Shown here: positions 4,605-5,357 of the stretch, in pieces
Position numbering within the stretch: position 1 is the first letter of the stretch
Layout: every line of letters starts with the position of its first letter
Assembly (NCBI GenBank): GCA_023251595.1
Contig: JAHEYM010000311.1
Location: forward strand, 1 to 5,357
Length of the DNA stretch: 5,357 bases
From: Bacteroidota bacterium
Lineage (GTDB): Bacteria; Bacteroidota; Bacteroidia; AKYH767-A; JABDAW01
Reading direction: 5' to 3'
The notes under the pieces: generated by a model
What the model saw: the letters and a program-made list of their open reading frames with translations, nothing else
What the model was told of the DNA's origin: nothing
The model's database searches: none
Position numbers and translations under genes: made by a program

Positions 4605-5357
4605 TCAGGATTTAAGCATCCTGTAGATTGTCGAAACACTTATATCCAATTTTTCTGCAACTTTTGGAATATTTTGGTTATACTTATTTAAAAAAACTTT
4701 CAAAATTTGCATATTATATTCTTCCAAAGTCATTTCTGTTCGAATAAAATCAGACAACATATTTTCTGAATCGAAAATAATATCAGTCGGTTCTATTTTT
4801 TCAGACCCTGACATGACTAATGCGAGTTCGATAATGGATTTTAGTTCTCTGATATTTCCGGGAAAAGAATAATGCAGGAGTTTCTCTTTTGCATTTGCGC
4901 TGATTTCTTTTGGATGTAAATTATTCACGACAGAAAATTCCTCGATAAAATATTTCGCGAGAATAAGAACATCTTTTCCTCTCTCTCTAAGGGGAGGTAA
5001 TTCTATTGGTAAGCCCAGGAGTCTGAAATATAAATCCTCGCGAAATTTACCACATTTCACTTCCTCTTTTAAATTTTTGTTTGTCGCTGTGATGATTCTG
5101 CAATCTGTTTTTATGAGTCTGTTTCCGCCTACAGGTGTAAATTCTTTTTCCTGTAAAGCCCGTAAAAGTTTGACCTGCATCGAAGTTTCCATTTCGCCAA
5201 TTTCATCTAAAAATAAAGTTCCGCCATCCGCAGCCTCAAGCAGACCTTTTCTACGATAAGTTGCTCCGGTAAATGAACCCTTCTCGTGACCAAACATTTC
5301 GCTTTCAACCAGTCCCTGAGGTATTGCTGAAACATTAACTGCAACGAAAGGTTTTAA
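4605..5357 (-). CDS. Sigma-54-dependent NtrC-family activator, C-terminal part (runs off the right edge)
   Basis: AAA+ transcription activator that remodels sigma-54 RNA polymerase with ATP. The visible 250 residues start inside the AAA+ domain; Walker A and any sensor domain lie outside the window. Numbered from the window edge: PFVAVNVSAIPQGLVESEMF leads to the sigma-54 contact loop GSFTGA at 27-32; Walker B GGTLFLDE is at 45-52; arginine-finger region FREDLYFR has R106 and R112; sensor II GNIRE is at 167-171. A Fis-type helix-turn-helix ends the protein (about 225-250, IPKVAEKLDISVSTIYRMLK). The methionine at 5297 is internal, taking the place of the leucine in the common ESELFGHEKG motif, so the gene clearly extends right. 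All visible catalytic motifs are intact. The next gene starts 142 bases downstream on the same strand, so it is a candidate regulator of the envelope operon. The signal it senses cannot be told. Confidence 0.94.
   Translation of the reverse strand, partial: LKPFVAVNVSAIPQGLVESEMFGHEKGSFTGATYRRKGLLEAADGGTLFLDEIGEMETSMQVKLLRALQEKEFTPVGGNRLIKTDCRIITATNKNLKEEVKCGKFREDLYFRLLGLPIELPPLRERGKDVLILAKYFIEEFSVVNNLHPKEISANAKEKLLHYSFPGNIRELKSIIELALVMSGSEKIEPTDIIFDSENMLSDFIRTEMTLEEYNMQILKVFLNKYNQNIPKVAEKLDISVSTIYRMLKS

Noticed and set aside
5297..5297. Methionine at 5297 as start of the activator
   Set aside because: Twenty in-frame codons to its right continue the conserved AAA+ sequence, so the codon is internal.

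Overview
The window comes from a member of the Bacteroidota. Evidence is a secreted protein with a type IX secretion (T9SS) C-terminal sorting domain, a TonB-dependent receptor with an N-terminal carboxypeptidase-regulatory-like domain, a perfect Bacteroidetes-type -7 promoter box (TAnnTTTG), and mostly A/T-rich starts without Shine-Dalgarno sites. Genus cannot be told from the sequence. Every supported gene lies on the minus strand, so the window reads right to left.

Right part (5357 to 2011): the C-terminal two thirds of an NtrC-type sigma-54 activator (4605-5357, cut by the edge). A 142-base gap with paired direct repeats follows. Then come a short outer-membrane beta-barrel-like protein that looks N-terminally shortened (4100-4462), an OmpA-family lipoprotein with a coiled coil (3253-4074), a membrane-anchored coiled-coil protein of a Bacteroidota family (2278-3192), and a 49-residue membrane peptide (2073-2222). 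The peptide carries an in-frame 24-base tandem repeat and is too short for common gene-calling cut-offs. A good intrinsic terminator (2011-2040) closes this run. The gaps between the last four genes are only 25, 60 and 55 bases, so they are probably one operon devoted to the cell envelope. The activator is a plausible but unproven regulator.

Left part (1961 to 1): a strong promoter box, then a leader holding a perfect 20-base REP-like palindrome, then a secreted lamin-tail-domain protein with a T9SS sorting signal (933-1871). After 21 bases comes the start of a TonB-dependent receptor (3-911, running off the left edge). These two look like one transcript for a surface-exposed protein and an outer-membrane transporter.

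The least ordinary element is the small repeat-bearing membrane peptide and its place at the end of the coiled-coil/OmpA operon. No RNA genes, insertion sequences, CRISPR arrays or origins were seen, and no gene-free stretch exceeds 300 bases.
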